This document shows, in pieces, positions 16,782 through 25,244 of a stretch of 42,343 nucleotides of DNA. Below the pieces are notes generated by a model. That model worked only from the letters and a program-made list of their open reading frames with translations, was not told where the DNA came from and did no database searches. Where the stretch lies: assembly GCA_900769745.1 (NCBI GenBank), contig CAAGHX010000182.1, forward strand, positions 1 to 42,343. The letters run 5' to 3'. Both the position numbers and the translations under genes were made by a program. Every line of letters starts with the position of its first letter. The stretch's first letter is position 1. This DNA is from an uncultured Alistipes sp. (GTDB taxonomy: Bacteria; Bacteroidota; Bacteroidia; Bacteroidales; Rikenellaceae).

Positions 16782-18110
16782 CTATTTCATTAAATTCTCC
16801 TCTGCCTGCACCGCAGCCGAGTAATCAAACTTATGACGCTCAAACTTGGCAGCAATCTTATCTAAGCAGAGATTACCAATACTACCCTCGTGAGTGTGGT
16901 TCAACTCGCGACCATCGTGCTGATAAGTGCCGTTCTGCACGCGCATACCCACCTCGCGGTAAGCATCGCGGAAAGGTACACCCTTCGCCACTGCATCGTT
17001 CACATCCTCTACAGTAAAGAGATACTTATACTTCTCATCAGAAAGGATATCGCGGTTAATCCACATCTGCCCCAAACCTGCTGAAGCCATACGAAGCACA
17101 TCGACAATCTCCTTGAATGTAGGCACGTAAATCTCCTTAGTGAGCTGCATATCGCGGAAGTAACCCGATGGCAAGTTGGTTGAAATCAAGGTAACCTCCA
17201 TTGGCAGAGCTTGCATACGGTTACACTTAGCACGAATCAACTCAAAGATATCGGGATTCTTCTTGTGAGGCATAATGCTTGAGCCAGTGGTGAAGGCATC
17301 GGGCAGCTTAACAAAGCCGAAGTTTGCACACGAATAGAGGCACACATCCTGCGCCAAACGGCCAACTGTTGCAGCTACGGCTGCGATGGCTGTAAGTACT
17401 GTGCGCTCGGTCTTACCACGCTGCATCTGCGCATACACAGAGTTGTAGGCCAAATCCTCAAAGCCGAGCAGACGAGTAGTCATCTCACGATTCAAAGGCA
17501 CCGACGAGCCATAACCCGCACCCGAGCCCAATGGGTTGGTATTAACAAGCGAATAGGCAGCCTTGAGCATCAACAAATCGTCTGCCAACGCCTCGGCATA
17601 GGCGCTCAGCCACATACCAAACGACGATGGCATAGCCACCTGCATATGGGTATAGCCTGGCAACAACACATCCTTATACTCCTCGGCCTTAGCCATCAAC
17701 ACATTGAAGAGCGACTCAACACTCTGCTGCAAGGCTATAAGCGCACTGCGTGAGAAGAGCTTGATATCGACCATCACCTGGTCATTACGCGAACGGCCTG
17801 TGTGAATACGCTTACCCGCATCGCCATACATCTCGGTAAGCATAAACTCCACCTGAGAGTGAACATCCTCAACGCCCTCCTCAATCTGGAACTCGCCACC
17901 GAGCACCTTGGCATAGATATCCTTCAAGCCCTGCTCCAACTGCTGACGGTCCTCATCAGAGATAAGCCCAATAGAGTTGAGCATCTTCATATGTGCCATA
18001 TTGCCCAACACGTCAGCCTCAGCTAAAAAGAGGTCCAACTCGCGGTCACGACCTACTGTAAACTCCTCGACAAACGCATCTGTCGAGTATCCCTTATCCC
18101 AAAGTTTCAT
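16782..18110 (-). CDS. argH: Argininosuccinate lyase
   Basis: Last step of arginine synthesis: splits argininosuccinate into arginine and fumarate. At 442 residues it is near normal length for the fumarase/aspartase superfamily. Seen: HTGRSRNDQ (103-111), GYTHMQ with catalytic His155, and the superfamily signature GSSIMPHKKNPD (276-287) with the catalytic serine loop. Its ATG overlaps the stop of the upstream deacylase gene by one base (TAATG), which indicates translational coupling. It is the distal gene of the arginine operon and is followed by a terminator. Confidence 0.97.
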   Translation of the reverse strand: MKLWDKGYSTDAFVEEFTVGRDRELDLFLAEADVLGNMAHMKMLNSIGLISDEDRQQLEQGLKDIYAKVLGGEFQIEEGVEDVHSQVEFMLTEMYGDAGKRIHTGRSRNDQVMVDIKLFSRSALIALQQSVESLFNVLMAKAEEYKDVLLPGYTHMQVAMPSSFGMWLSAYAEALADDLLMLKAAYSLVNTNPLGSGAGYGSSVPLNREMTTRLLGFEDLAYNSVYAQMQRGKTERTVLTAIAAVAATVGRLAQDVCLYSCANFGFVKLPDAFTTGSSIMPHKKNPDIFELIRAKCNRMQALPMEVTLISTNLPSGYFRDMQLTKEIYVPTFKEIVDVLRMASAGLGQMWINRDILSDEKYKYLFTVEDVNDAVAKGVPFRDAYREVGMRVQNGTYQHDGRELNHTHEGSIGNLCLDKIAAKFERHKFDYSAAVQAEENLMK

Positions 18111-19174
18111 TATATCTCTGTTTTATCAATTCTCAAATTATCCAACAATCGCACATATACCTCAATAGCCTCCGCAATCTCCGAAAGGCAGATATACTCA
18201 TCGGCAGTATGCGAGCGAGAGCTATCGCCTGGGCCAAGCTTCAACGTTGTGAAAGGCATAATGGCCTGATTCGACATCGTAGGCGAACCAAAAGGCGCAC
18301 GTCCTTCGGCTACAAGACGCTTTACGGCCGGATGTTCGGGTGAGATATATGACGAAGAGAGGTGTGTTGAGCGAGGTGTAACCTCCGACTCTACCTTTTC
18401 GCGCACCTCAGCAAGAAGCTCTTCATTGGTGTAACACTCATTCACTCTCACATCGACCATAAATCGGCACTCATCGGGCACAACATTGTGCTGAGTACCA
18501 GCATTCACACCCGTAACAGTCATCTTCACCGCACCAAGTAGTGGCGAAACTCGCTCAAACTGATATGTACGGAACCACTCTATATCTTTAAGTGCCTTAT
18601 AGATAGCATTATCGCCCTCCTCTCTTGCGGCGTGGCCTGCACGACCACGAGCAACGCAGTCGAATACCATCAAACCCTTCTCGGCGATGGCTGGCTGCAG
18701 AGATGTAGGCTCGCCAACAACGGCAAAATCAATCTTAGGAAGCTCGCCCAAAATGGCTCTCACGCCACCTACACCCGTAACCTCCTCCTCGGCAGAGCAG
18801 AGCATAATGAGGTTGTAGGGCTGCTCCTTCTTGGCCAAATGGCTGAAAGCTGTCATCATTGCCACAAGGCTACCGCCCGTATCGTTGCTACCCAAGCCAT
18901 ACAATCTGTCACCCTCGATGGTGGGCTCAAATGGATTGCGCACCCACGAAGCGTTAGGCTTCACAGTATCGAGATGAGCATCGAGCAGGATGGTAGGCTT
19001 CTCAGCATCGTACTCAGCCGCCATAGCCCACACATTATTGCCCTTTCTTACGGGCGAAAATCCCATCTCGCCGAACTTGCGCTCGACAATATCGGCCACG
19101 CCCGACTCCTCGCGGCTAACAGAAGGGGTCGAGATAAGGCTTTTCAGTAACTCTATGGCTTGCGAGTGGTTCAT
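18110..19174 (-). CDS. M20 metallo-deacylase of the arginine operon (N-acyl-ornithine or N-acyl-citrulline deacylase)
   Basis: M20 family zinc hydrolase of 354 residues, ArgE/DapE type. Metal and catalytic residues are in place: LLDAHLDT (His67, Asp69), GSNDTGG (Asp98), SAEEEVTG (Glu129/130) and VGEPTS (Glu155). In this operon it should remove the N-acyl protecting group of the arginine pathway. In Bacteroides fragilis the pathway is known to use N-succinyl intermediates, with deacylation after carbamoylation, so the substrate may be an N-succinyl compound rather than N-acetylornithine. That choice is inferred. It overlaps argH by one base and ends argB's run with a 5-base gap. Confidence 0.85.
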   Translation of the reverse strand: MNHSQAIELLKSLISTPSVSREESGVADIVERKFGEMGFSPVRKGNNVWAMAAEYDAEKPTILLDAHLDTVKPNASWVRNPFEPTIEGDRLYGLGSNDTGGSLVAMMTAFSHLAKKEQPYNLIMLCSAEEEVTGVGGVRAILGELPKIDFAVVGEPTSLQPAIAEKGLMVFDCVARGRAGHAAREEGDNAIYKALKDIEWFRTYQFERVSPLLGAVKMTVTGVNAGTQHNVVPDECRFMVDVRVNECYTNEELLAEVREKVESEVTPRSTHLSSSYISPEHPAVKRLVAEGRAPFGSPTMSNQAIMPFTTLKLGPGDSSRSHTADEYICLSEIAEAIEVYVRLLDNLRIDKTEI

Positions 19175-19179
19175 ACTCT

Positions 19180-19941
19180 CTATTTTACGACTACCGTACC
19201 GCCAGTAAGGTTGTCTGGCGATGTGATGCGAACCTTCTCAACGCCCGCATCGATAGTCTTGTAAGCGTTATCAATCTTGGGAATCATTCCTGAATGAATC
19301 TTCTCCTCCTGACGAAGCTCCTGATAGAGCTGAGGTGTGATTGTAGGGATAAGCGACGACTCATCCTCCACGTCGAGCAGCACGCCCGCCTTATCCAACG
19401 TAAAGACAAGCTCCACCTCATACTTCGAGGCCAAGCCCATAGCCACAGCCGAAGCTACGCTATCGGCGTTGGTATTGAGCAACTCGCCCTCGGGAGAGAA
19501 TGTGATTGGCGACACAACAGGTACTGCACCCGCATCGAGCAACATAGCCAACACATCGGCATTGACGCTATCTACATCGCCCACAAAGCCCCAATCAATA
19601 TCCTTCACAGGACGGCGGTGCGACTTCACAACCGCCATATCGCAGCCCGACAGACCGCAAGCATTCACTCCACGAGCCTGCAAAGCGGCAACAACGCGCT
19701 TGTTAGCCAAACCAGCATACGCCATAACGGCAATCTCCAACGTAGGCTCGTCGGTGATGCGGCGACCCTCGTGCATCTTAACCTCGACACCAAGCTTGGT
19801 GGCGAGCTGCGAGCCCAGCACACCACCTCCGTGTACCAAAACGAATGGCTCGCCGAGCGATGCCAAACCATCACACAGGCGAGCTAATACTTCGCGATTC
19901 TCAATCAGCTTACCGCCGATTTTAATAACCTTTATCTTCAT
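19180..19941 (-). CDS. argB: N-acylglutamate kinase (acetyl- or succinylglutamate kinase)
   Basis: Phosphorylates the gamma-carboxyl of N-acylglutamate. The 253-residue amino acid kinase fold has KIGGKLIE at the N-terminus, LVHGGG (nucleotide/phosphate loop), RRITDEPTLE, NTNADSVASAVA and the C-terminal KIHSGMIPKIDNA. It lacks the N-terminal helix found in arginine-inhibited hexameric kinases, which suggests a form not feedback-inhibited by arginine; control would then rest on ArgR or the acyltransferase. In Bacteroides relatives the acyl group is thought to be succinyl. It lies between argD (31-base gap) and the deacylase. Confidence 0.93.
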   Translation of the reverse strand: MKIKVIKIGGKLIENREVLARLCDGLASLGEPFVLVHGGGVLGSQLATKLGVEVKMHEGRRITDEPTLEIAVMAYAGLANKRVVAALQARGVNACGLSGCDMAVVKSHRRPVKDIDWGFVGDVDSVNADVLAMLLDAGAVPVVSPITFSPEGELLNTNADSVASAVAMGLASKYEVELVFTLDKAGVLLDVEDESSLIPTITPQLYQELRQEEKIHSGMIPKIDNAYKTIDAGVEKVRITSPDNLTGGTVVVK

Positions 19942-19972
19942 TTCGCTAATTCAAAATCTCATTGACCTTAGA

Positions 19973-21109
19973 CTACATTCCCATCTCGGCTGCAGTTGCC
20001 TTGAAGGCCTCGACAAAGCGCTCAACCTCCTTCTCACCAATCATAAGTGGTGGCAACAGACGAAGAGTGTGCTTGCCACTAAGGCCTGTCATAATGTGGT
20101 ATTTCTCGCGCAACACCTTGCGGAAGTCGGCCTGAGGAACCGACAAGTCGATACCAATCATCAAACCTCGACCACGGATATCCTCCACACCGCTGACACC
20201 CTTGATGCCCTCAATAATCTTCTCGCCCATCTTGCGAGCATTCTCCACAAGACCCTCGGCCTTCACAACGTCGGCCACAGCGATAGCTGCTGCGCAAGCC
20301 AAATGGCTACCGCCGAATGTTGTACCGAGCATACCCTTCTTAGCAGGAATCTTTGGCGACACCATAATAGCACCCACAGGGAAACCGTTTGCAATACCCT
20401 TCGCCATAGAGATAATATCAGCCTTAACGCCCGACCACTGGTGAGAGAAGAACTTACCGCTACGGCCATAACCGGCCTGCACCTCATCGCAGATGAGCAT
20501 TGTACCGGTCTTGTCGCAAGCCTCACGTGCTACCTGCATAAACTCGTCGCTCGCCTCACGGATACCATTCACACCCTGGATAGGCTCGATGATAACTGCC
20601 GCATACTGCTCGCTCGCAAGTTCACGCTGCAGAGCCTCGATATCGTTCAAATCGATATATGCAACCTTGTCGGTCTTGTTTACGGGTGCCTGAATTGCTG
20701 GGTTATCCGAAATAGCAACAGCCAAGCTTGTACGACCGTGGAATGCGCCGTGCATAGCCAACACACGCTCACGACCCGTTGTGAACGAAGCCAACTTCAA
20801 AGCATTCTCGTTAGCCTCGGCACCGCTGTTACAGAGGAAAAGCTCATAATCTGCATAGCCCGACAACTCGCCCAACTTCTCTGCCAGCTCAACCTGCAAA
20901 GAGTTGATAACCGCATTTGAATAGAAGCCAATCTTCGAGAGCTGGTCAGAAATCTTCTCCACATAGTGAGGGTGAGTGTGACCAATCGAAATCACTGCGT
21001 GGCCGCCATAGAAATCGAGGTACTCAACACCATTCTTATCCCACAAATAGGCTCCCTCAGCCTTCACGGGCTCCATATCGAGCAGAGAATATACATCAAA
21101 CAGATTCAT
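19973..21109 (-). CDS. argD: N-acylornithine aminotransferase
   Basis: PLP-dependent class III aminotransferase that converts N-acylglutamate semialdehyde to N-acylornithine. The 378-residue protein has NSGAEANENALKLA (95-108, PLP phosphate contacts), GAFHGRT, IIEPIQGV, ICDEVQAGYGR with the PLP-binding Asp, and the Schiff-base Lys237 in SMAKGIANGFP. It sits 22 bases downstream of argC. ArgD enzymes often also act on succinyldiaminopimelate, so a second role in lysine synthesis is possible but not shown here. Confidence 0.96.
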   Translation of the reverse strand: MNLFDVYSLLDMEPVKAEGAYLWDKNGVEYLDFYGGHAVISIGHTHPHYVEKISDQLSKIGFYSNAVINSLQVELAEKLGELSGYADYELFLCNSGAEANENALKLASFTTGRERVLAMHGAFHGRTSLAVAISDNPAIQAPVNKTDKVAYIDLNDIEALQRELASEQYAAVIIEPIQGVNGIREASDEFMQVAREACDKTGTMLICDEVQAGYGRSGKFFSHQWSGVKADIISMAKGIANGFPVGAIMVSPKIPAKKGMLGTTFGGSHLACAAAIAVADVVKAEGLVENARKMGEKIIEGIKGVSGVEDIRGRGLMIGIDLSVPQADFRKVLREKYHIMTGLSGKHTLRLLPPLMIGEKEVERFVEAFKATAAEMGM

Positions 21110-21131
21110 ATCGTGTCTATTCTATAGTCAA

Positions 21132-22094
21132 TTAAAAATAAGATGCCTTCAATCTGAGGCCCTCGTCCTCAGGCAAGCCAAACATAAGGTTCATATTCTG
21201 CACCGCCTGGCCCGAAGCACCCTTCAAGAGGTTATCAACAACCGAAGTGATGAGCAACTTACGACCCTCCTTCTGCAACGAGAGGAAGCAATAGTTGGTG
21301 TTCACCACCTGCTTCATATATACTGGTTTAGCACTTACACATACGAATGGGTGCTCAGCATAGTACTTGTTATAGATGTCGTAAATCTGCTCTAAGTCGG
21401 CATCAACACGTACCACAACATCGCTCATTATACCGCGAGCGTGGCAACCACGAACTGGCACAAACGCGATGTCGGTCTGCTCGCTACCGCCCGCAGCCAC
21501 AACAGTCTCGCCAATCTCGCCGAGGTGCTGATGAGTGAAGACCTTATAGTTCGAGAGGTTGGCGTTACGGTTGCTGAAGTGGGTATCGGGAGTTGGCTTC
21601 TGGCCAGCACCTGTTGAACCTGTGATACCTGTAACCGTTACATCCTCTGGAAGCAAACCTGCCGCAGCCAATGGCAGCAAAGCAAGGTTAATTGATGTGG
21701 CGAAACAACCAGGGTTAGCAACGCAGCGAGCCGAACGAATCTGCTCACGATTGAGCTCTGGTGCGCCATATACAAACTCGCCAGCATCGGCCTTCAAACG
21801 GAAGTCGTTGCTCAAGTCGATAATCTTCACACTCTCGGGCATAGGGTTTTCGGCCAAGAACTTAGCCGAGTTACCGTGACCCATACAGATGTACAACACG
21901 TCGATATCCTCGAAATTGATATCCGAGAATGTCAAATCAGAATAGAGCAAATCGCTATGTACCGAGCTGATAGGCTCGCCCTTGTGTGACTCGCTCTGAA
22001 TATATTTAATCTCAACCGATGGGTGATTAATAAGCAGGCGAAGAAGCTCGCCTGCTGTATATCCTGCACCACCTGCAATACCTACTCTAATCAT
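21132..22094 (-). CDS. argC: N-acetyl-gamma-glutamyl-phosphate reductase
   Basis: NADPH-dependent reduction of N-acylglutamyl phosphate to the semialdehyde. At 320 residues it is normal length. Seen: Rossmann motif GIAGGAGYTAGEL (6-18), catalytic Cys130 in NPGCFATS, and TGITGSTGAGQ. In this pathway it may work on the N-succinyl form. Its ATG overlaps the argG stop by one base (TAATG), so the two are translationally coupled. Confidence 0.96.
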   Translation of the reverse strand: MIRVGIAGGAGYTAGELLRLLINHPSVEIKYIQSESHKGEPISSVHSDLLYSDLTFSDINFEDIDVLYICMGHGNSAKFLAENPMPESVKIIDLSNDFRLKADAGEFVYGAPELNREQIRSARCVANPGCFATSINLALLPLAAAGLLPEDVTVTGITGSTGAGQKPTPDTHFSNRNANLSNYKVFTHQHLGEIGETVVAAGGSEQTDIAFVPVRGCHARGIMSDVVVRVDADLEQIYDIYNKYYAEHPFVCVSAKPVYMKQVVNTNYCFLSLQKEGRKLLITSVVDNLLKGASGQAVQNMNLMFGLPEDEGLRLKASYF

Positions 22095-23284
22095 TACTCT
22101 TCGTCGGGGTTTACAGCGTGGTAAATCTTCAATGGCATAGAGGTAATCTTAGTGAAGCCCTTCACGTCGTCGGCTGTCCAAGCGTTGTTCATCTCGCCAT
22201 ACTCAGCAAACTTGGCATTCATCAAGTCGTGAGCCGACTCGATACCAACCAATGTGAATGTGTAAGGACGCAAAGTGATGAACACCTTACCCGATACGTT
22301 GCGCTGGCTGCTCTCGAGGAACTTCTCAACATCACGCATAACAGGCTCAGAGTACATAGCCTCGTGCATAAACATACCATACCATGTACCGAGCTGATCC
22401 TTCCAGTACTGCTGCCACTTAGTGAGAGTGTGCTTCTCCAAAAGCTCGTGAGCCTTGATGATAAGCATAGGAGCTGCAGCCTCGAAACCTACACGACCCT
22501 TGATACCAACGATAGTATCACCAACGTGAGTATCGCGACCGATAGCCCAAGCTGAGCCAATCTCCTCGAGCTTGTTGATAGCAGCAACGCCACTCAAAGC
22601 CTCGCCATTAACACCTACAACCTCACCATTCTTGAACTCGATCTCCAAAGACTCAGTACCCTCCTTCTTGAGCTGTGAAGGATATGCTGTGTCGGGAAGG
22701 TTTGTAGCAGAGCAGAGAGTCTCCTTACCACCTACCGATGTACCCCAAACACCCTTGTTGATTGAGTACTCCATCTTTGTGAAGTCGGCCTCGAAGCCAT
22801 TCTCCTTGAGGTAGTTGATCTCGTACTCACGTGAAAGCTTCATATCGCGAGTTGGAGTGATAATCTCAACCTGTGGAGCAAACACCTCGAAAGTAAAGTC
22901 GAAACGCACCTGGTCGTTACCAGCACCTGTCGAGCCGTGAGCGATAGCATCAGCACCGATAGAGTTAGCGTAGTTTACGATAGCCAAAGCCTGGAATGTA
23001 CGCTCAGAGCTTACAGAGATAGGATATGTCTTGTTACGCAACACATTACCCATAACCATATACTTGATACACTTCTGGTAGTAGTCGCTTGTAACGTCGA
23101 TGTTAACGTGCTGCTTTGCACCCAAAGCATAAGCACGCTTCTCAACCTGCTCCAACTCCTCAGCCGAGAAACCGCCAGTGTTTGCCAAAGCGGTGTAAAC
23201 CTCGTAACCCAACTCCTTGGTAAGATACTTCACACAGAATGAGGTGTCAAGACCTCCACTGTATGCCAATACAACTTTCTTCAT
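22094..23284 (-). CDS. argG: Argininosuccinate synthase
   Basis: Joins citrulline and aspartate with ATP to give argininosuccinate. The 396-residue protein begins MKKVVLAYSGGLDTS, the ATP-pyrophosphatase P-loop (AYSGGLDTS, 7-15). Further on it has STGAGNDQVRF (citrulline/aspartate binding), TPTRDMKLSREYEI and KGVWGTSVGG. I place the start at 23284; an in-frame ATG 45 bases upstream would add a basic extension not seen in the family. It lies 87 bases after the GNAT gene in the operon. Confidence 0.97.
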   Translation of the reverse strand: MKKVVLAYSGGLDTSFCVKYLTKELGYEVYTALANTGGFSAEELEQVEKRAYALGAKQHVNIDVTSDYYQKCIKYMVMGNVLRNKTYPISVSSERTFQALAIVNYANSIGADAIAHGSTGAGNDQVRFDFTFEVFAPQVEIITPTRDMKLSREYEINYLKENGFEADFTKMEYSINKGVWGTSVGGKETLCSATNLPDTAYPSQLKKEGTESLEIEFKNGEVVGVNGEALSGVAAINKLEEIGSAWAIGRDTHVGDTIVGIKGRVGFEAAAPMLIIKAHELLEKHTLTKWQQYWKDQLGTWYGMFMHEAMYSEPVMRDVEKFLESSQRNVSGKVFITLRPYTFTLVGIESAHDLMNAKFAEYGEMNNAWTADDVKGFTKITSMPLKIYHAVNPDEE

Positions 23285-23371
23285 AATATTTCGTTTTTTA
23301 TATTTATTCTTTGTTTGCGCGGGCGGCACTTGCCATGCTCAGCCCATTGGACATCCTCTTCTGGAGGAAAA

Positions 23372-23989
23372 TTATTTGCCAAACAGACGGCTCAACCAAG
23401 AACCGCTCTTCTTCTTTGCAGCCTCCTGAGCCGCCAACTCAGCAGCCTTCTTCTGTGCCACCTTCTCTGGGTCGTAAATCATACCTGTACACAAGCACTT
23501 GGTCATATTAGTACGCTGCAACACGTCGTAGTTAACGCAAGACTTGCAACCTGCCCAGAAAGCCTCGTCGTCGGTAAGCTTGGCGAATGTAACAGGCTCA
23601 TAACCGAGCTCGGTGTTGATTCGCATCACAGCCTCACCTGTTGTAAGACCAAAGAGTTTGGCATTGGGGAAACGCTTGCGTGAGAGCTCAAAAGCAGCCT
23701 GCTTGATTCGCTTCGCAACGCCGAAACCACGATACTGTGGGCGTACAATAAGACCCGAGTTGGCCACAAACTCATCATGACCCCAAGACTCGATATAGCA
23801 GAAACCTACAAACTCATCACGGTTTACGGCAATGATAGCCTTACCCGAATTGATTTTATCGGCGATATATTCGTCGGTACGACGGGCGATACCCGTTCCT
23901 CGCTGTTTAGCCGCCTCATCGATGGAGTCATTAATCTGTGTAACAAACTTCAAATGCTCCTCAGAAGCAACCATTACATCAATCTTCAT
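23372..23989 (-). CDS. GNAT acyltransferase with a C-terminal four-cysteine motif; candidate N-acylglutamate synthase
   Basis: A 205-residue protein with a GNAT fold; the acyl-CoA loop is RPQYRGFGVAKR (83-94). After the fold comes a segment with four cysteines, CKSC (148-151) and CLC (165-167), spaced like a small metal site, then a basic Ala/Lys-rich tail ending SWLSRLFGK. It is the first gene of the arginine operon, next to argR. No argA or argJ is present here, and the pathway's first step needs a glutamate N-acyltransferase. From memory, a gene in the same position in B. thetaiotaomicron has been linked to N-succinylglutamate synthesis by mutant fitness data; I cannot verify that here. 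Fold assignment is firm; the reaction is inferred. Confidence 0.75.
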   Translation of the reverse strand: MKIDVMVASEEHLKFVTQINDSIDEAAKQRGTGIARRTDEYIADKINSGKAIIAVNRDEFVGFCYIESWGHDEFVANSGLIVRPQYRGFGVAKRIKQAAFELSRKRFPNAKLFGLTTGEAVMRINTELGYEPVTFAKLTDDEAFWAGCKSCVNYDVLQRTNMTKCLCTGMIYDPEKVAQKKAAELAAQEAAKKKSGSWLSRLFGK

Positions 23990-24033
23990 TACAGTAAAAT
24001 GTATCTTTTAAGCGTTAATATTTTTTGAAAGCA

Positions 24034-24065
24034 CAAAGATTGCATATAAATCCCCATTATGCAAA
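24034..24065 (-). promoter_or_regulatory. Promoter of the arginine operon with embedded ARG-box-like arms
   Basis: On the minus strand TTTG (24062-24065), a 20-base spacer and AATCTTTG (24034-24041) form a near-consensus Bacteroidetes promoter (TTTG-N19-21-TAnnTTTG, one mismatch), 44 bases upstream of the GNAT start. TTGCATA (24040-24046) and TATGCAA (24058-24064) are an inverted pair overlapping both promoter elements, so a protein bound there would block initiation. Confidence 0.7.
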
Positions 24066-24291
24066 TTTTTCGCATTCTATTATTTTATATATAGTAAAAT
24101 ACCCGCATAAATGCATAATTACAGAATATTTATGCACATACTGCACAGTTTTATGCATATTCAGATTTTCATAAAGATTGGAGCAAATTTCCAACCCAAA
24201 ATTTGAGATGCATATTGGTAAATAGTTGGAAAATAGAAAATTAGTGGCTCGAAAATTTGGATATTTAAATTATATGCAATACATTTGCATA
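24040..24291. promoter_or_regulatory. Array of ArgR operator-like TGCA sites between argR and the arg operon
   Basis: Nine TGCA cores, most within ATGCA or TGCATA, start at 24041, 24060, 24112, 24133, 24142, 24154, 24209, 24275 and 24286. Those at 24112, 24133 and 24154 are 21 bp apart, two helical turns, which is the centre-to-centre spacing of paired ARG boxes under one ArgR hexamer in E. coli. This explains most of the 332-base, very AT-rich gap (23990-24321) between the divergent genes. No ORF of note lies in it. Confidence 0.65.
24256..24287 (+). promoter_or_regulatory. argR promoter overlapped by an inverted repeat (autoregulation site)
   Basis: TTTG (24256-24259), exactly 20 bases, then TACATTTG (24280-24287): a full match to the Bacteroidetes promoter consensus, 34 bases ahead of the argR start. 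TATGCAA (24273-24279) and TTGCATA (24285-24291) form a perfect 7-bp inverted repeat centred on the -7 box, consistent with repression of argR by its own product. Confidence 0.78.
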
Positions 24292-24321
24292 AATATACAA
24301 TCAATCCTTAGTTCTGAATAG

Positions 24322-24789
24322 ATGAATCAAAAAACTCAACGCTTTGCGACTATTCGCAAAATCATCAGAAGCGAACTCATTGGCTCTCAGGATGAGCTGA
24401 TTAGCCGCCTCCACGATTGTGGAATTGAAATTACACAAAGTACTCTCTCGAGAGACCTTAAATTTTTGAATGTAGCCAAAGTGCCACACAAAAATAAGGG
24501 CTATGTGTATGTGCTTCCTAACGTGGCTCACCACGACGTAAATGTCTCGGCCAACATCTCCGACAACATCACAAGTCTTGCATTTTCAGGCAATTTGGCT
24601 GTTCTGAAGACCAAGTCGGGATATGCCAGCGCCATATCGGTCCCCATCGATAATATGGAGTGTCCCTACATCATCGGCACCATCGCTGGTGACAACACAG
24701 TGCTAATAATTATGCGAGAAGATGCAAATCGCAACGCAGTTATTGAGTCGCTTATGCGAATATTCCCCCAGCTAAGCAACATACTCTAG
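24322..24789 (+). CDS. argR: Arginine repressor
   Basis: Arginine-sensing transcription regulator of 155 residues, the usual length. The N-terminal winged helix contains ITQSTLSRDLKFL (recognition helix, about 37-49). The C-terminal oligomerisation and arginine-binding domain has GTIAGDNT (119-126); most homologues read GDDT, so the second acidic residue is Asn125 here. It is transcribed divergently from the arginine operon, and the region between carries operator-like sites for both directions. It probably represses the operon and itself when arginine is plentiful. Confidence 0.95.
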   Translation: MNQKTQRFATIRKIIRSELIGSQDELISRLHDCGIEITQSTLSRDLKFLNVAKVPHKNKGYVYVLPNVAHHDVNVSANISDNITSLAFSGNLAVLKTKSGYASAISVPIDNMECPYIIGTIAGDNTVLIIMREDANRNAVIESLMRIFPQLSNIL

Positions 24790-24807
24790 AAGTTTAATAC
24801 ACCACAT

Positions 24808-24846
24808 AAAAAAGGCCTATCTAACACTGGTTAGACAGGCCTTTTT
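24808..24846. terminator. Bidirectional terminator between argR and the divIC-like gene
   Basis: AAAAAAGGCCTATCTAAC and GTTAGACAGGCCTTTTT form a long stem with one imperfect pair and a 4-nt loop. Both strands end in U-runs, which suits the convergent argR (+) and FtsB/DivIC-like (-) genes. Confidence 0.87.
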
Positions 24847-24895
24847 CATATCATCTATTCGCGATTCGACACCCCCGACAGACACCCAAAGAGGA

Positions 24896-25171
24896 CTAAT
24901 CCTCGATTATATAGATGTACTCATTTGGACGCTGCATATGGAAGCGCTCGCGAGCATATTTTTCTAAAAATTCGTCGTAATTAAGCTGCGAAAGCATAGT
25001 GCTATCCTCCTCAATTCGAGCACGATAGTGGTCACGCTGCTCTTCGAGACTCGACGTGCGATGGCGCACCTTGATAATAGTAAAAAGATTGCGAACAGTG
25101 AGGGCAGCCGTATAAATAAATATCACAGCCGTCACCACTCTCCATATCGTTTTACTAATATTTGACGCCAT
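24896..25171 (-). CDS. Septum formation initiator (FtsB/DivIC family)
   Basis: A 91-residue bitopic membrane protein: short cytoplasmic N-terminus, one membrane span (about residues 10-30), a coiled coil (about 35-65) and a short extracytoplasmic tail with YARERFHMQRPNEYIYII, matching the ARE-hxhxxxgE pattern of FtsB/DivIC. These proteins link divisome proteins FtsL and FtsQ during septum formation. It is the last gene of a minus-strand run after queE (73-base gap). Confidence 0.85.
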   Translation of the reverse strand: MASNISKTIWRVVTAVIFIYTAALTVRNLFTIIKVRHRTSSLEEQRDHYRARIEEDSTMLSQLNYDEFLEKYARERFHMQRPNEYIYIIED

Positions 25172-25244
25172 TTTTCTTAGTCTGATTTCTGATTACAATG
25201 CTATATTCCCCGCAAGCATACCCCCGCCTGCACCACCATCAAGG

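Noticed and set aside
19337..20920. A 527-codon open frame on the plus strand opposite argB and argD
   Set aside because: It spans two genuine genes and their gap on the opposite strand and shows no family features.
23330..23371. Possible separate promoter for argG in the 87-base gap after the GNAT gene
   Set aside because: No TAnnTTTG on the minus strand in 23285-23371; argG is more simply transcribed from the operon promoter.
24105..24163. AT-rich, repeat-bearing region considered as a replication origin or iteron array
   Set aside because: No DnaA boxes or dnaA/rep gene nearby; the TGCA phasing and the flanking argR and arg genes fit ArgR operators better.
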